In this document: one piece after another, positions 1 to 6,719 of the stretch
Layout: each line of letters starts with the position of its first letter
How positions within the stretch are numbered: position 1 is the first letter of the stretch
DNA from: an uncultured Bacillaceae bacterium
Lineage (GTDB): Bacteria > Bacillota > Bacilli > Bacillales > Caldibacillaceae
Direction of reading: 5' to 3'
Assembly (NCBI GenBank): GCA_937951955.1
Contig: CALGAD010000054.1
Coordinates: 1 to 10,885 of the forward strand
Length of the DNA: 10,885 nt
The notes under the pieces: model-generated
Database searches by the model: none
Told to the model about the DNA's origin: nothing
Seen by the model: the letters and a program-made list of their open reading frames with translations, nothing else
Translations under genes and position numbers: made by a program

Positions 1-307
1 ATTAATTGTTTTCTCCCGGTCTGGTCAAACAAAAGATTTGATTACGGCGGTTTCCATGGCAAAGCAACGGAATGTAAAACTCCTTTCGTTAACGGCATAC
101 GATCATACCCATCTTACGGAGCTATCCGATGAAATCTTATGGACGATTCATCCAGTCCGTAATCAGTATTTATCCACGGGATTAGATTTAAGTGCCCTGT
201 ACTTGATTGATTTACTCAGTTTATACTTCCTTGACGATCCAAAAAGAAACGCCATATACCAGGAGACGATTGCAAACATTACATCAAAAGTGCTCTTGAA
301 AGAATAA
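1..307 (+). CDS. MurR/RpiR-family transcriptional regulator, C-terminal SIS domain (partial, 5' end missing)
   Basis: Reading frame 2 is open from the left edge and ends at TAA 305-307, giving about 101 residues. The first visible residues, LIVFSRSGQTKDLI, are the characteristic SIS (sugar isomerase) phosphosugar-binding loop, SxSGxT, followed by a helix and the strand VKLLSLTAY. This layout is typical of the second half of RpiR/MurR regulators, which have an N-terminal helix-turn-helix (off the left edge) and a C-terminal SIS domain that senses a phosphosugar. The end of the protein, with its long helices (YLIDLLSLYFL), also fits that family. A free-standing SIS isomerase is possible, but the short C-terminal tail favours the regulator. 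The effector and target genes cannot be read from this fragment. It is followed within a few bases by a long hairpin. Confidence 0.8.
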   Translation, partial: LIVFSRSGQTKDLITAVSMAKQRNVKLLSLTAYDHTHLTELSDEILWTIHPVRNQYLSTGLDLSALYLIDLLSLYFLDDPKRNAIYQETIANITSKVLLKE

Positions 308-310
308 AAG

Positions 311-397
311 AAGGCACCTTGCATATGGGTACTGTATCCCAAAAGATAGAGAAAATAGTCTATCTTTTGGGAGTCACTACCTGCGCAGGCGCCTTTT
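311..397 (+). terminator. Long nested hairpin, probable bidirectional terminator
   Basis: The core is a perfect 14-bp inverted repeat (337-350 with 359-372, loop 351-358). Outside it, the arms keep pairing imperfectly: 311-322 (AAGGCACCTTGC) with 385-395, and 327-334 with 375-381. The whole forms one rod of about 85 nt. The plus strand ends in CCTTTTT and the minus strand ends in a run rich in T. It starts 3 bases after the regulator stop and lies downstream of the minus-strand gene that ends at 481, so it can serve both convergent genes. It is much longer than a normal intrinsic terminator, so it could also be a dispersed palindromic repeat. Confidence 0.65.
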
Positions 398-480
398 TCA
401 TATTGATTTTACATCCAATCGATGAACGAACGAGTTACCTTTTTCGATAGATTTTCTCCAAATGCATATTGTGAAAATTA

Positions 481-882
481 TTACTTGATCTGAATGAAAT
501 AGGAAGTGACGGCTTTAATTTTCGCTTTTTTTCCGAATCCGGCAAACTGATAAACGTCGCAAAAAGCTAGTGTTTCCCCGTTATGAAATAGGTAAGTCCC
601 ATTTACTGAAGCCACGTTGCCGTGCGTGATGATATTATCAATAGTTAATTCTTCTACTTGTGTATTACTTCTTTTCTTTAATTCCTCTAAAAATTCAACT
701 TTACCCGCAATTCTCTTTTCTCCGATGATGTCCCAGACTACATGATCACTGAACCATGTTGCGCAAAAATCGAAATCGTGCCGGGCATAGGCAACGGTTA
801 GTTCTTTAAGAAGAGATTTCTTCGGCGCATTTCCACAATCCTCTGCGCAGATAACTTTAAGATTCTCTGAGTTTGTATTCAA
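481..882 (-). CDS. NTF2/SnoaL-like domain protein
   Basis: The gene encodes 133 residues. The pattern from about residue 24 onward fits the cone-shaped NTF2/SnoaL fold (nuclear transport factor 2 family proteins): an N-terminal amphipathic helix (LLKELTVAYARHDFDFC), then the WFSDHVVWDIIGE strand, then a helix (VEFLEELKKR) and a long curved sheet (VEELTIDNIITHGNVASVNG...TLAFCDVYQF). Proteins of this type are often small-molecule enzymes or ligand binders, and no specific substrate can be named. The start is TTG at 882-880, chosen because AAGGAGT lies 8 bases upstream on the minus strand (about 891-897); no ATG is better placed. The 20 residues before the fold are a polar extension with two cysteines (C12, C16). 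It is transcribed away from the peptide transporter and appears to be a single-gene unit ending at the hairpin 311-397. Confidence 0.75.
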   Translation of the reverse strand: MNTNSENLKVICAEDCGNAPKKSLLKELTVAYARHDFDFCATWFSDHVVWDIIGEKRIAGKVEFLEELKKRSNTQVEELTIDNIITHGNVASVNGTYLFHNGETLAFCDVYQFAGFGKKAKIKAVTSYFIQIK

Positions 883-1124
883 TACTTCCGACTCCTTCGA
901 TAAAAAGATTTATATTCTTTATATTCCCCTGATGAATAGCAGTTTTTCATAATTAAATGTAGCAAATATTTATTTGCAATAGAAATTTTAGCATGAAGGG
1001 TTTGTTTAGATATAGAAATGATTAAATGGGGTAATCAGGAACGTGTATGTAAAAAGTATAAAGAAAATTATTCCTTTAAATATGAAAGATACGAATAAGG
1101 AATTTTGAATTATGAAAATAGAAC

Positions 1125-1153
1125 TTGAAGGGGGGGAATCATGCTGTTATAAT
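1125..1153 (+). promoter_or_regulatory. Likely SigA-type promoter of the peptide transporter operon
   Basis: The -35 TTGAAG (1125-1130) is separated by 17 bases from the perfect -10 TATAAT (1148-1153), with an extended TG at 1145-1146. The predicted start of transcription is near 1160. A run of seven G (1130-1136) lies in the spacer. It is the best match to a vegetative promoter upstream of the first ATPase gene. Confidence 0.65.
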
Positions 1154-1167
1154 TATTATAAATTTTT

Positions 1168-1182
1168 TATATTTTGAAAATA
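1168..1182 (+). promoter_or_regulatory. CodY-like operator (degenerate)
   Basis: TATATTTTGAAAATA matches 11 of 15 positions of the known CodY consensus AATTTTCWGAAAATT. It lies just after the predicted transcription start of promoter 1125-1153, a place where a bound repressor would block initiation or elongation. CodY is known to repress peptide-uptake operons in Bacillus. A second four-mismatch site is at 1055-1069. In DNA this AT-rich such matches arise by chance, so this is a suggestion only. Confidence 0.3.
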
Positions 1183-1215
1183 AGGAGATTGTTATTATAT
1201 TTCAGATAAAAGGTT

Positions 1216-1224
1216 TGTTATAAT
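1216..1224 (+). promoter_or_regulatory. Second extended -10 element upstream of the transporter operon
   Basis: TGTTATAAT at 1216-1224 is a perfect extended -10 (TGnTATAAT) and could work without a good -35; the region 17 bases upstream (TATATT) is weak. The same nine bases occur at 1145-1153 in the first promoter, so the operon may have two tandem starts. A start here would shorten the leader to about 75 nt. Confidence 0.45.
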
Positions 1225-1307
1225 GATATCTTTCATTCAAGTGGCGCAGGAATATTTTACTTCTAGACAAAGTGTAAGAGATTAAAACACTGATTTAGGA
1301 GGAGCTT

Positions 1308-2324
1308 ATGAAAAAAACTATTCTCGAAGTCCGCAACTTACATACTCACTTTTATACCGATAAAGGGGTCGTTCCTGCAGTAGACGGAGTTAGTTTTTCC
1401 CTTTATGAAGGTGAGATTCTCGGAATAGTGGGCGAATCGGGTTGCGGGAAAAGCGTGACTTCTTTATCGATTATGGGACTGATTCCCTCTCCTCCGGGAA
1501 AGATTGTGGACGGGGAAATTTTGTTTCGCCAACAACAATCAGCTGGAGAAAAAACGGAAGACCTCGTAAAGGTGAGTAAGAAACGATTAAGAGAGATTCG
1601 CGGCAATCAAATTGCCATGATCTTTCAGGAACCGATGACTTCATTGGATCCACTGTTTAAAATTGGGGACCAAATAATCGAGGCGCTAAGAAATCATCAG
1701 CGCATCTCGAAAAAAGAGGCAAGAAAAAAGGCGATGGAGTTAATTAAATCGGTCGGTATACCGCGAGCCGATGAAATTGTTGACGAATATCCCCATCAAT
1801 TATCCGGGGGGATGCGTCAGCGGGTCATGATTGCAATGGCTATGGCTTGCGACCCGGAAATATTGATTGCCGATGAACCGACGACCGCACTCGATGTCAC
1901 GATTCAGGCGCAAATACTAGAATTAATGAAAAAATTGAATCGAGAAAAAGGAACAGCAATCATGCTGATTACCCATGACCTTGGGGTTGTTGCGGAAATG
2001 TGTGATCGGGTCATCGTCATGTATGCCGGGAAAGTAGTCGAAGAAGGTCCGGTACGAACGATTTTAAAAGAACCGAAACATCCGTACACACAAGGGTTAA
2101 TTCGTTCACTGCCAAAACTGAACAAACGGGAGAAGCGCCTGTATTCCATACCAGGGCAAGTACCGAAACCAGGATCCATTCTTTCTGGCTGTCGTTTTGC
2201 ACCGCGCTGCGAAGTCGCTTTTAGCCAATGTTTTGCAAAAGATCCTGAACTTTACAGAATTAAAGAAGGCCATCAATGCCGGTGCTTCCTGTATGAGAAA
2301 GAGGAGGATATCGTCCATGTCTAA
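1308..2324 (+). CDS. dppD: Peptide ABC transporter ATP-binding protein, DppD/OppD/AppD type
   Basis: This 338-residue cytoplasmic ATPase couples ATP hydrolysis to uptake through the two permeases encoded downstream. All nucleotide-binding motifs are intact: Walker A GESGCGKS (42-49), Q-loop FQEP (Q107), signature LSGGMRQR (165-172), Walker B ILIADE (185-190) and H-loop histidine H223. The C-terminal 'oligo_HPY' extension typical of peptide/nickel transporters begins at HPYTQGL (258-264). It carries cysteines C295, C301, C308 and C324 (plus C326), the set known to bind an iron-sulfur cluster in some Dpp/Opp ATPases. ATG 1308 is preceded by AGGAGGAG at 1297-1304. Its stop overlaps the start of the next ATPase gene by 8 bases, so the two are probably translationally coupled and make a heterodimer. 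The D-type assignment rests on first position and on MRQR in the signature. The substrate class is inferred from the binding protein. Confidence 0.93.
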   Translation: MKKTILEVRNLHTHFYTDKGVVPAVDGVSFSLYEGEILGIVGESGCGKSVTSLSIMGLIPSPPGKIVDGEILFRQQQSAGEKTEDLVKVSKKRLREIRGNQIAMIFQEPMTSLDPLFKIGDQIIEALRNHQRISKKEARKKAMELIKSVGIPRADEIVDEYPHQLSGGMRQRVMIAMAMACDPEILIADEPTTALDVTIQAQILELMKKLNREKGTAIMLITHDLGVVAEMCDRVIVMYAGKVVEEGPVRTILKEPKHPYTQGLIRSLPKLNKREKRLYSIPGQVPKPGSILSGCRFAPRCEVAFSQCFAKDPELYRIKEGHQCRCFLYEKEEDIVHV

Positions 2325-3300
2325 ACCATTATTACAAGTAAAAGGATTAAAAAAATATTTTGATATCACCGGCGGAGTTTTTTCCCGAAAGGTAGGCGAG
2401 ATAAAAGCAGTTGATGATATCACATTTGATGTGTATGAAGGAGAAGTATTCGGCATAGTCGGTGAGTCGGGATGTGGAAAATCGACGGCGGCAAAGACAA
2501 TTTTAAGATTGATAGAACCGACAGACGGTGAAATTATTTTTGCCGATCAAAATATAACGGAACTATCCTTTGAAGAAATGCGAAAATTGCGCCGGGATAT
2601 GCAGATGATCTTCCAGGACCCCTATGCTTCGTTAAACCCGCGCCAGCGCATTGAAAAAGTCCTGGAGGAACCGTTAATCGTGCACGGGATTTCGGATAAA
2701 CAAGAGAGGAAACAAAGGGTACAGGAAATCCTCGAAGTTGTCGGGCTTACTGAAGAACATGGCAAACGATATCCCCATCAGTTTAGCGGGGGGCAGAGAC
2801 AGCGTATCGGTATCGCCCGGGCATTGATCCTCAACCCGAAATTGATTATTTGTGATGAGCCTGTATCTGCACTTGATGTGTCCATTCAATCCCAAATCTT
2901 AAATTTAATGGAAGATTTACAGGAACAATTCGGTTTGACATATATCTTTATTTCCCACGACCTCAGTGTCGTCAAACATATCAGTGATCGCATTGGTGTG
3001 ATGTATTTAGGGAAAATGGTGGAATTGGCCGATAATGAAACATTGTACGAAGAACCGCTTCACCCGTATACCCAATCTTTATTGTCAGCGATACCTGAAC
3101 CCGACCCGGACATTAAGAAGGAACGGATCATTTTACAGGGCGATTTACCGAGCCCGACCAATCCGCCGACAGGCTGCGCCTTTCATACCCGCTGTCCATT
3201 CAGCATGGAACATTGTAAGCATGTTTGTCCGAAAATGAAAGAGGTCAAGCCTAATCATTTTGTCGCCTGTCATTTGTATGATGAGGCGGTCGGAACTTGA
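2317..3300 (+). CDS. dppF: Peptide ABC transporter ATP-binding protein, DppF/OppF/AppF type
   Basis: This is a 327-residue partner ATPase. Walker A GESGCGKST lies at 49-57, Q-loop FQDPYASLNP at 99-108, signature FSGGQRQR at 156-163, Walker B LIICDE at 176-181 and H-loop histidine H214. The QDPYASLNPRQ segment and the insertion FDITGGVFSRKVGEIKAVD before Walker A are typical of F-type subunits. The C-terminal HPYTQSLLSAIP region is followed by cysteines C287, C293, C300 and C318 (C304 also present), again a probable iron-sulfur site. The frame is open further upstream (to 2197), but ATG 2317 is the right start: GAGGAGG lies at 2301-2307, nine bases before it, and the family begins with a short MSxPLLxVKxLKKYF. 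The start overlaps the previous stop (ATGTCTAA). It should heterodimerise with the upstream ATPase. Confidence 0.93.
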   Translation: MSKPLLQVKGLKKYFDITGGVFSRKVGEIKAVDDITFDVYEGEVFGIVGESGCGKSTAAKTILRLIEPTDGEIIFADQNITELSFEEMRKLRRDMQMIFQDPYASLNPRQRIEKVLEEPLIVHGISDKQERKQRVQEILEVVGLTEEHGKRYPHQFSGGQRQRIGIARALILNPKLIICDEPVSALDVSIQSQILNLMEDLQEQFGLTYIFISHDLSVVKHISDRIGVMYLGKMVELADNETLYEEPLHPYTQSLLSAIPEPDPDIKKERIILQGDLPSPTNPPTGCAFHTRCPFSMEHCKHVCPKMKEVKPNHFVACHLYDEAVGT

Positions 3301-3385
3301 TCAAAGAAACTCGATGGGGTCTTTACCGAAGTCATCAATAGAGTTGAAGTTTATCAGGCCTTGCTCAAGTTTCATGGGAGCGGAT

Positions 3386-3414
3386 ACTAAACTCTGTTTT
3401 AACAGAGTATTAGT
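3386..3414 (+). promoter_or_regulatory. Stem-loop ahead of the binding-protein gene
   Basis: ACTCTGTT (3391-3398) pairs with AACAGAGT (3401-3408), and after one bulged base (3409) ACTAA (3386-3390) pairs with TTAGT (3410-3414). No T-run follows, so it is not a standard terminator. It lies 36 bases before the TTG start of the binding protein. It may protect the 5' end of a processed or separately started binding-protein mRNA. A weak promoter-like pair (TTGCTC 3361, GATACT 3383) just upstream is too poor to call. Confidence 0.45.
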
Positions 3415-3449
3415 GATAAATTTTCAATACGATACAAGGGGGAAAGAAG

Positions 3450-5117
3450 TTGAAAAGGAAATTTTGGCTCGTATTCGTTTCGTTTCTGATGTTATTTGCC
3501 TTTACAGCCTGTAGTAGTAGTGAGGAAACGACCGAAGGCAATGGTAATGGCAATGGAGAAGAAACAGAGGAAGAACAAAGTACAGAAACTGGCACTTCTG
3601 GAGAAAAAGTGCTGATTTTCGCCCGCGGTGGGGACTCGCAAAGCCTGGACTTTGCCAGTACCCAGGATGGAGAATCTTCCCGGGTAACGGTGCAAATTTA
3701 TGAAACGTTATTACAATTTGACGAACATTCTTTTGATGTCAAACCCGGGCTGGCTGAGGATTGGACAGTTAGTGACGATGGTTTGAGGTATACATTTAAA
3801 CTGCGCGAAGGGGTAAAATTCCATGATGGAACGGATTTTAATGCCGAAGCGGTAAAAATCAACTTTGAACGCTGGTCCGATCCGGATCATCCTTATTCCT
3901 TTAAAGATGATGGCTATGTTTACAGCGTTTATGGAAACCAGTTTGGTGGCTTTAAAGGGGATGAGGGACACCTCATTAAAGAGATTAATGTCATCAATGA
4001 TTATGAAATTGAATTTGTGTTAACGCGACCTTTCGGAGCGTTTTTACAAAATATGGCGATGAACTATTTCGCCATTACATCTCCCGCAGCACTGGAAAAA
4101 TACGGTCCAGCAATTAATGAAAATCCGGTAGGAACCGGGCCGTTCAAATTTGTAAGCTGGACGAAAAATGACAGCATCGTCCTGGAGAAGAATGAAGATT
4201 ACTGGATGGAAGGCTATCCGAAACTCGATAAAGTTATCTTCCAGGTGATTCCGGATAACTCGGCTCGGTTAACGGCATTAAGAGCTGGCGACATTGATAT
4301 CATGGATGGGTTAAATCCGGATGACTATCACATCGTGAAGGATGAACCCGGTTTACAAGTGTTTGAGCGCGAAACGAACAACTTTGGCTACTTAGGTTTC
4401 AATGTGGAAAAAGAACCGTTTAACAATCCACTCGTCCGTAAAGCGATGCACCATGCTGTTGATAAAGAAGGGTTAGTCGAACTATTATTTGCTGGACTCG
4501 GTGAGCCGGCTAAACATCCGCTACCACCATCCTACTTAGGTTATAATGACGAAGTTGAACCGTATGAGTACGATCCGGAAAAAGCAAAACAATTACTGGC
4601 TGAAGCCGGATATCCAGAAGGTTTCGAATTTGAATTGTGGGCAATGCCGGTAGCCCGTCCGTATATGCCCGATCCGGAGCGTGCTGCAGAAATCTTACAG
4701 GCAAACTTTGCGGATATCGGGTTAACCGCGAAAATTGTCACCATGGAGTGGGCGACATATCTCGATGAAGTAACAACCGGTAAACAGGATGTCTTCATGC
4801 TCGGCTGGTCCGGGACAAATGGAGATCCGGATTACTTCCTAGGGAACTTGAACAGTACAAAGGGGATTCCAGAGAACAACTCGACCTTCTACTCCAATCC
4901 GGAAGTGGATCGCTTGCTTGATGAAGCGAGAGTTGCCATCGATGAGGAAGAACGGGCAGCCCTTTACAAAGAAGCACTCGCCATTATTCATGAAGATACA
5001 CCGATGATTCCGTTAGTCCATTCCATCCCCGTACTGGCGGGAAGTGAGCGGGTGAAAAACTATATTCCGCACTTATCAACGAGCGAGCCTTTAACCTTTG
5101 TCGATATAGAAGATTAA
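3450..5117 (+). CDS. dppA: Dipeptide/oligopeptide-binding lipoprotein (family 5 solute-binding protein, DppA-like)
   Basis: This 555-residue lipoprotein is anchored outside the membrane and captures the ligand for the importer. The signal peptide (KRK, then a hydrophobic core 5-20) ends in a lipobox FTAC with lipidated C21, followed by a flexible Ser/Glu/Gly/Asn linker (22-52). The family-5 signature runs from about 98 to 141 (KPGLAEDWTVSDDGL...VKFHDGTDF). The C-terminal half closely resembles E. coli DppA: LWAMPVARPYMP (397-408) and GWSGTNGDPDYF (452-463) are equivalent to DppA segments that contain the arginine and aspartate contacting the dipeptide ends (here R403 and D459 or D461). Heme- and glutathione-binding relatives share this fold, so the ligand is not certain. 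The start is TTG 3450, with AAGGGGG at 3436-3442 seven bases upstream; the signal peptide begins right there. A hairpin lies before the gene, and a strong hairpin plus a likely terminator follow it. Confidence 0.93.
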   Translation: MKRKFWLVFVSFLMLFAFTACSSSEETTEGNGNGNGEETEEEQSTETGTSGEKVLIFARGGDSQSLDFASTQDGESSRVTVQIYETLLQFDEHSFDVKPGLAEDWTVSDDGLRYTFKLREGVKFHDGTDFNAEAVKINFERWSDPDHPYSFKDDGYVYSVYGNQFGGFKGDEGHLIKEINVINDYEIEFVLTRPFGAFLQNMAMNYFAITSPAALEKYGPAINENPVGTGPFKFVSWTKNDSIVLEKNEDYWMEGYPKLDKVIFQVIPDNSARLTALRAGDIDIMDGLNPDDYHIVKDEPGLQVFERETNNFGYLGFNVEKEPFNNPLVRKAMHHAVDKEGLVELLFAGLGEPAKHPLPPSYLGYNDEVEPYEYDPEKAKQLLAEAGYPEGFEFELWAMPVARPYMPDPERAAEILQANFADIGLTAKIVTMEWATYLDEVTTGKQDVFMLGWSGTNGDPDYFLGNLNSTKGIPENNSTFYSNPEVDRLLDEARVAIDEEERAALYKEALAIIHEDTPMIPLVHSIPVLAGSERVKNYIPHLSTSEPLTFVDIED

Positions 5118-5163
5118 TAGTTTAGAACGAGTTCGAACATCTTGGGCAAGAAAAAGTTTTTTC

Positions 5164-5201
5164 TCCTGCGGGTGGAACTGGTAGAAGAGCCACCCGCAGG
5201 A
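5164..5201 (+). promoter_or_regulatory. Strong stem-loop just after the binding-protein gene
   Basis: TCCTGCGGGTGG (5164-5175) pairs perfectly with CCACCCGCAGGA (5190-5201), a GC-rich 12-bp stem with a 14-nt loop, 47 bases after the stop codon. Flanking T-runs (upstream) and A-runs (downstream) can extend the stem. There is no T-run after it, so termination on the plus strand is unlikely. By analogy with hairpins in other binding-protein operons, it may block 3' exonucleases and stabilise the upstream message. Confidence 0.6.
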
Positions 5202-5370
5202 ATGGTAAAAAATTATGAATGTAAATGTGCTGGTGCTTTTCTAAGGGTCGGAAAAAACTGGATATACCGGGAAACTTACTCATCAAGTGGGACATATAGC
5301 CAACTCATCATTCGAAATCCCGCCGGAATATATCTGTATGAAATGAAGTGAATATATAGTGTTGAAGTTG

Positions 5371-5429
5371 ATGAGGGGAAGATAGAGGAAAAGGAACCGG
5401 GAATGTTCTCGATATCCCTCATTTTTTCT
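5371..5429 (+). terminator. Probable intrinsic terminator (leaky) after the binding-protein gene
   Basis: ATGAGGG (5371-5377) pairs with CCCTCAT (5416-5422), immediately followed by TTTTTCTT (5423-5429; the T-run itself begins at 5422). The loop is long, but GAAC/GTTC inside it can form a second small stem. If it acts as an attenuating terminator, it would reduce transcription into the permease genes. Confidence 0.5.
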
Positions 5430-5523
5430 TACAATTTTTAGATCCTAGTAGAAAAATACATAACTCTCATATTCAATAATGCATCAACCAGGCTCGTTGA
5501 AATCGAAGTTAGAGGTGAACTCG

Positions 5524-6525
5524 ATGCTAGCATATACGATTCGTAGACTCTTGATGCTCATTCCTGTTTTGCTCGGAATGTCCATCGTGACTTTTGCGAT
5601 TATATATTTAATTCCTGGAAATCCGGCACGAATCATTTTAGGCGATCATGCGACAGAGCAAGCAGTGGCCAACCTGGAAGAGCAATTAGGATTAAATGAT
5701 CCTCTCCATATTCAATACTTAAACTATATAGCGAATTTATTACAGGGTGATTTAGGTACTTCGATCAGAACGAATGCACCGATTGCGTCTGAACTCTGGC
5801 CCCATTTGGCCGCGACCTTTGAATTAACGATTTTTGCGATCGCCTTTGCCACGTTTGTTGGCGTGAATGCCGGAATCATCAGTGCTTGGAAACAAAATTC
5901 CTGGTTTGATTACTTATCGATGATCATTGCCTTAATCGGTGTTTCCATGCCTGTCTTTTGGCTCGGTCTGATGCAGCAGTGGATTTTTGCCCAGGAGCTT
6001 GGCTGGTTTCCATCCTTTGGCAGAGACAATCCCCGGGATCCGGTCCAGATGATCACGGGATTTCATTTAATCGATACGCTTCTTAACGGCAGGGTCGATC
6101 AATTCTGGACAGCCCTGAAGCATCTAGTTATGCCGGGAATTGCCCTCGGCACGATCCCGATGGCGATTATTGCGCGAATGACCCGGTCGAGTATGCTGGA
6201 AGTTTTGCGATCTGATTTTATCCGCACCGTGGAAGCAAAGGGAACGAGAACCTTTTTTGTCATTTATCGCCATGCCTTTAAAAATGCCGTGATTCCTGTA
6301 TTAACTGTAGTGGGTCTCCAAACCGGTACTCTATTAGGAGGAGCCATTTTGACAGAAACGATTTTTAGCTGGCCCGGTATTGGTCGATATATATTCGAAG
6401 CGATTGGCACCCGGGACTATCCAGTCATTCAGTCGGGAATCTTGGTAATCGCATTTATCTTTGTCATTATCAATTTGATTGTGGATTTGCTTTATAGCTA
6501 TATCGATCCGCGAATTAAATATTAA
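5524..6525 (+). CDS. dppB: Peptide ABC transporter permease, DppB/AppB type
   Basis: This is a 333-residue inner-membrane permease. It begins with MLAYTIRRLLMLIPVLLGMS, the standard N-terminal membrane segment of DppB-type permeases, followed by the extracytoplasmic stretch with IPGNPAR and LGLNDPLHIQYLNY. Further membrane segments lie near 100-121, 129-155, 201-219, 257-280 and 302-324. The EAA loop that docks the ATPase is at about 235-258 (TVEAKGTRTFFVIYRHAFKN). The protein ends with DLLYSYIDPRIKY, as usual for the family. The frame is open back to ATG 5479, but ATG 5524 is chosen because AGAGGTGA lies at 5511-5518 and the family starts exactly there. It should pair with the 304-residue permease encoded downstream to form the channel. 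Confidence 0.92.
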   Translation: MLAYTIRRLLMLIPVLLGMSIVTFAIIYLIPGNPARIILGDHATEQAVANLEEQLGLNDPLHIQYLNYIANLLQGDLGTSIRTNAPIASELWPHLAATFELTIFAIAFATFVGVNAGIISAWKQNSWFDYLSMIIALIGVSMPVFWLGLMQQWIFAQELGWFPSFGRDNPRDPVQMITGFHLIDTLLNGRVDQFWTALKHLVMPGIALGTIPMAIIARMTRSSMLEVLRSDFIRTVEAKGTRTFFVIYRHAFKNAVIPVLTVVGLQTGTLLGGAILTETIFSWPGIGRYIFEAIGTRDYPVIQSGILVIAFIFVIINLIVDLLYSYIDPRIKY

Positions 6526-6719
6526 CCATGCTATATTTTTTCGAAGCTATATGAATAATGGAGGGTTATAACTGAATGATGTGGTCACATGACGTGTTTT
6601 TATATGCGATATAGAAATGTAATGCTTTTGATTTCGACAGATTTTTGCGGTGTTCAAAACGTACCAAGCAAGTTGGTTCTTGACTTGTCCATACAAACGG
6701 ACACAAGGGGGAGACAAAG
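6526..6719. other. Gap between the two permease genes, with an SD-led 12-codon ORF and small hairpins
   Basis: These genes usually abut, yet here 194 bases separate them. GGAGGG (6560-6565) stands 10 bases before ATG 6576, which starts a 12-codon frame (MMWSHDVFLYAI, stop at 6612-6614). This could be a leader peptide or the remains of an older start. A direct repeat GCTATAT occurs near 6532 and 6546. Just before the second permease gene, CTTGTCC (6684-6690) can pair with GGA (6699-6701) and CAAG (6704-6707) across a 2-nt bulge, covering the first bases of the SD of the next gene. No promoter is clear. Confidence 0.35.

Larger units (their letters stand above)
883..1307. other. Divergent intergenic region, 425 bases
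   Basis: This is very AT-rich DNA between the NTF2-like gene (minus) and the transporter operon (plus). It contains the best promoter for the operon (1125-1153), a second extended -10 (1216-1224), a CodY-like box (1168-1182) and a short inverted repeat GCAAAT-ATTT-ATTTGC at 962-977. That repeat lies upstream of the minus-strand gene and could be an operator. I could not find a strong promoter for the minus-strand gene: TTGCAA (979-974) with a weak -10 TTAATT is the closest. No convincing gene or riboswitch is visible. The leader from promoter 1 to the first ATG would be about 150 nt. Confidence 0.5.
5118..5523. other. Long gap (406 bases) between binding-protein and permease genes
   Basis: This gap is unusually long for an operon of this kind. 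It holds a strong stem-loop (5164-5201), a likely terminator (5371-5429) and a palindrome GTTCGAAC at 5131-5138. An open frame of 69 codons (5142-5351, TTG start) has no SD site and runs through the hairpin, so I do not call it a gene. The frame that leads into the permease is open from ATG 5479, but that start has no SD. No clear promoter for the permeases is visible downstream of the terminator, so they may depend on readthrough. Confidence 0.5.

Noticed and set aside
1141..1152. ATG-CTG-TTA-TAA right after a G-run, which looks like an SD with a tiny ORF.
   Set aside because: It overlaps the -10 of the best promoter and is only three codons; the G-run lies in the promoter spacer and would not be transcribed from it.
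2197..2316. Upstream extension of the second ATPase frame, starting at ATG 2197.
   Set aside because: It overlaps the end of the first ATPase in another frame, has no SD at 2197, and ATG 2317 has a strong SD and the family's normal N-terminus.
1403..2456. Several minus-strand frames of 60 to 116 codons inside the ATPase genes.
   Set aside because: They mirror conserved ATPase codons, lack SD sites, and show no protein-like features of their own.
3301..3390. In-frame open stretch of 29 codons after the TGA of the second ATPase, hinting at stop readthrough or a lost C-terminal extension.
   Set aside because: The family normally ends where this TGA is, and an open run of this length is common by chance.
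3260..3514. An 84-codon frame overlapping the ATPase end and the binding-protein start.
   Set aside because: No SD, no family-like sequence, and it overlaps two well-supported genes.
5479..5523. Upstream ATG for the first permease (15 extra residues).
   Set aside because: No SD before 5479, and the family starts at the membrane segment that begins at ATG 5524, which has AGAGGTGA in place.
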